Origin: Rheinheimera sp. MMS21-TC3
Lineage (GTDB): Bacteria; Pseudomonadota; Gammaproteobacteria; Enterobacterales; Alteromonadaceae
Direction of reading: 5' to 3'
Assembly: GCF_032229285.1 (NCBI RefSeq)
Contig: NZ_CP135084.1
Span: forward strand, 124,001 to 188,000
Length of the DNA: 64,000 nt
The first letter of the stretch is position 1, and each line of letters starts with the position of its first letter. Both the position numbers and the translations under genes were made by a program. This document shows positions 63,338 through 64,000 of the stretch, piece after piece. A model generated the notes under the pieces. It ran no database searches, was not told the origin of the DNA, and was given only the letters and a program-made list of their open reading frames with translations.

Positions 63338-64000
63338 CTATTCTTGCCGATACGGTTGGTTTAGTACGGGCGTCAGCTCGTTCGGTACACGAACTCGGAA
63401 AAACAGTGTTGGGTCGTAGTTTTCTGTTGAACGTGCTGCCAGATCCTGTTGTGGAACCATGATCTCTGCGCTGGCTGGTTTATCTCCAATATACAGGAAG
63501 ATGGCAAAAGGGGCGTTAAACAAACCACCAGCAAGTTCTAGAGCGGTAACGCCTGAAACCATGTTTCGTTTGTAACGGTTGAGGGTACTTGTTGTCGCCT
63601 TATCTTCAATATCACTGCTTAAAAAGATCCGGTTATAAAACTCAGAATAGGTTTGCTGCCACATACTCTCAGTCTGTGAAGGCGCAGTATGAGGAAAATA
63701 GCGGAAACCAGAGCGGACAAAAGATTCATAGTTATATAAAGTACCTTCGTCACGTAGTAGCTGCACCGGTACACTGTCCTCCAGAAACAACTGAATACGC
63801 ATGCTTGGCACATGTTCCCAGCGTTCATGCGGTTCATATAAGGTAAATAACCATTCTTGATTAACAAACACGGTCCAGTAGATACGAATGGCCAGCACAC
63901 CGGGGTCAAGCTCGATGGCTTGAGCAGGATCCAGGCCGAAAATCTCCGCAAAGCGGTGGTTATAAACCATTTGGTCGTTTAGCAGCGAGTACTGCTTAGG
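63338..64000 (-). CDS. Tandem-array lipoprotein, copy 4 (5' end outside window)
   Basis: Frame is open to the right edge; the full gene would start near 64111 from the 873-base period. Its C-terminal half is nearly identical to copies 2 and 3, but the middle block (about 63735-63880; TVFVNQEWLFTLYEPHERWE) is strongly different, so it is a diversified paralogue. Confidence 0.85.
   Translation of the reverse strand, partial: PKQYSLLNDQMVYNHRFAEIFGLDPAQAIELDPGVLAIRIYWTVFVNQEWLFTLYEPHERWEHVPSMRIQLFLEDSVPVQLLRDEGTLYNYESFVRSGFRYFPHTAPSQTESMWQQTYSEFYNRIFLSSDIEDKATTSTLNRYKRNMVSGVTALELAGGLFNAPFAIFLYIGDKPASAEIMVPQQDLAARSTENYDPTLFFRVRVPNELTPVLNQPYRQE

Larger units (their letters stand above)
61295..64000 (-). 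repeat. Tandem repeat array with 873-bp period
   Basis: Gene starts 61492, 62365 and 63238, and stops 61592, 62465 and 63338, are each exactly 873 bases apart (291 codons). Each unit holds a lipoprotein gene plus the 28-codon frame. Confidence 0.92.

Noticed and set aside
61843..63846. Plus-strand ORFs of 136, 136 and 85 codons over the lipoprotein array
   Set aside because: They repeat with the array and are shadows of the minus-strand genes.

Overview
The window reads as chromosome of a gammaproteobacterium of the Alteromonadales/Chromatiaceae type (Rheinheimera, Alishewanella or Arsukibacterium-like). This rests on moderate GC, very glutamine-rich proteins, the core order rep - cytochrome c5 - polA - engB - cytochrome c4, and a CsrB-type RNA. 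The assignment is inference; no rRNA or taxonomic marker was searched.

Region 1 (1-11224, +) is the distal half of an aryl polyene (APE) pigment operon. It holds an MIO-type aromatic amino acid ammonia-lyase (cut by the window edge), a hotdog thioesterase, a LolA-like carrier, an MMPL exporter, an FAD enzyme with flavin-halogenase signatures, a DUF3261 lipoprotein, ketosynthase, dehydratase, ketoreductase, a second ketosynthase, a MipA/OmpV outer-membrane protein and a small secreted protein. Most genes overlap, and the operon ends at a strong terminator. The acyl carrier proteins, starter ligase and chain-length factor expected for such a cluster must lie upstream.

Region 2 (11249-23214) holds rsuA with a START-domain gene, cysQ, then the most interesting locus: a 68-residue peptide, a membrane diguanylate cyclase and a tetrapyrrole-methylase-family enzyme in one operon (13640-16371). 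Peptide and enzyme resemble SonA/SonM of Shewanella, the split borosin (backbone N-methylated RiPP) system. Next come ahpC/ahpF with two hairpins between them, a META-domain lipoprotein, a periplasmic solute-binding protein, a DUF2884 protein, an NfeD/SPFH pair and ubiK.

Region 3 (23353-48114) is mostly housekeeping: rep, a GAF-GAF-GGDEF protein, cytochrome c5, polA, engB, cytochrome c4, a CsrB-like regulatory RNA (about 33003-33295), yihI, an amidohydrolase, an endo/exonuclease/phosphatase family protein, tRNA-His, mscS, a DUF481 porin-like protein, sbcDC, and a small envelope-stress-like set (BON protein, a 58-codon DUF1328 gene, a small lipoprotein).

Region 4 (48200-64000) is rearranged accessory DNA. 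It has remnants of umuC, an IS10-like transposase, xerC, ubiD, a TPR gene and an IS66 end. Three IS200-like (RAYT/Y1) transposase genes with inverted-repeat ends lie among these fragments. Intact genes in between are fre, an ECF sigma / putative anti-sigma / DUF4097 operon, a TonB-Sel1 protein, a thioesterase and a deoxyinosine glycosylase. A 29-codon chimera joins the start of the thioesterase gene to the end of fre and records a collapsed duplication. The window ends in an array of at least four tandem lipoprotein genes with an exact 873-bp period; the last copy is cut by a RAYT element.
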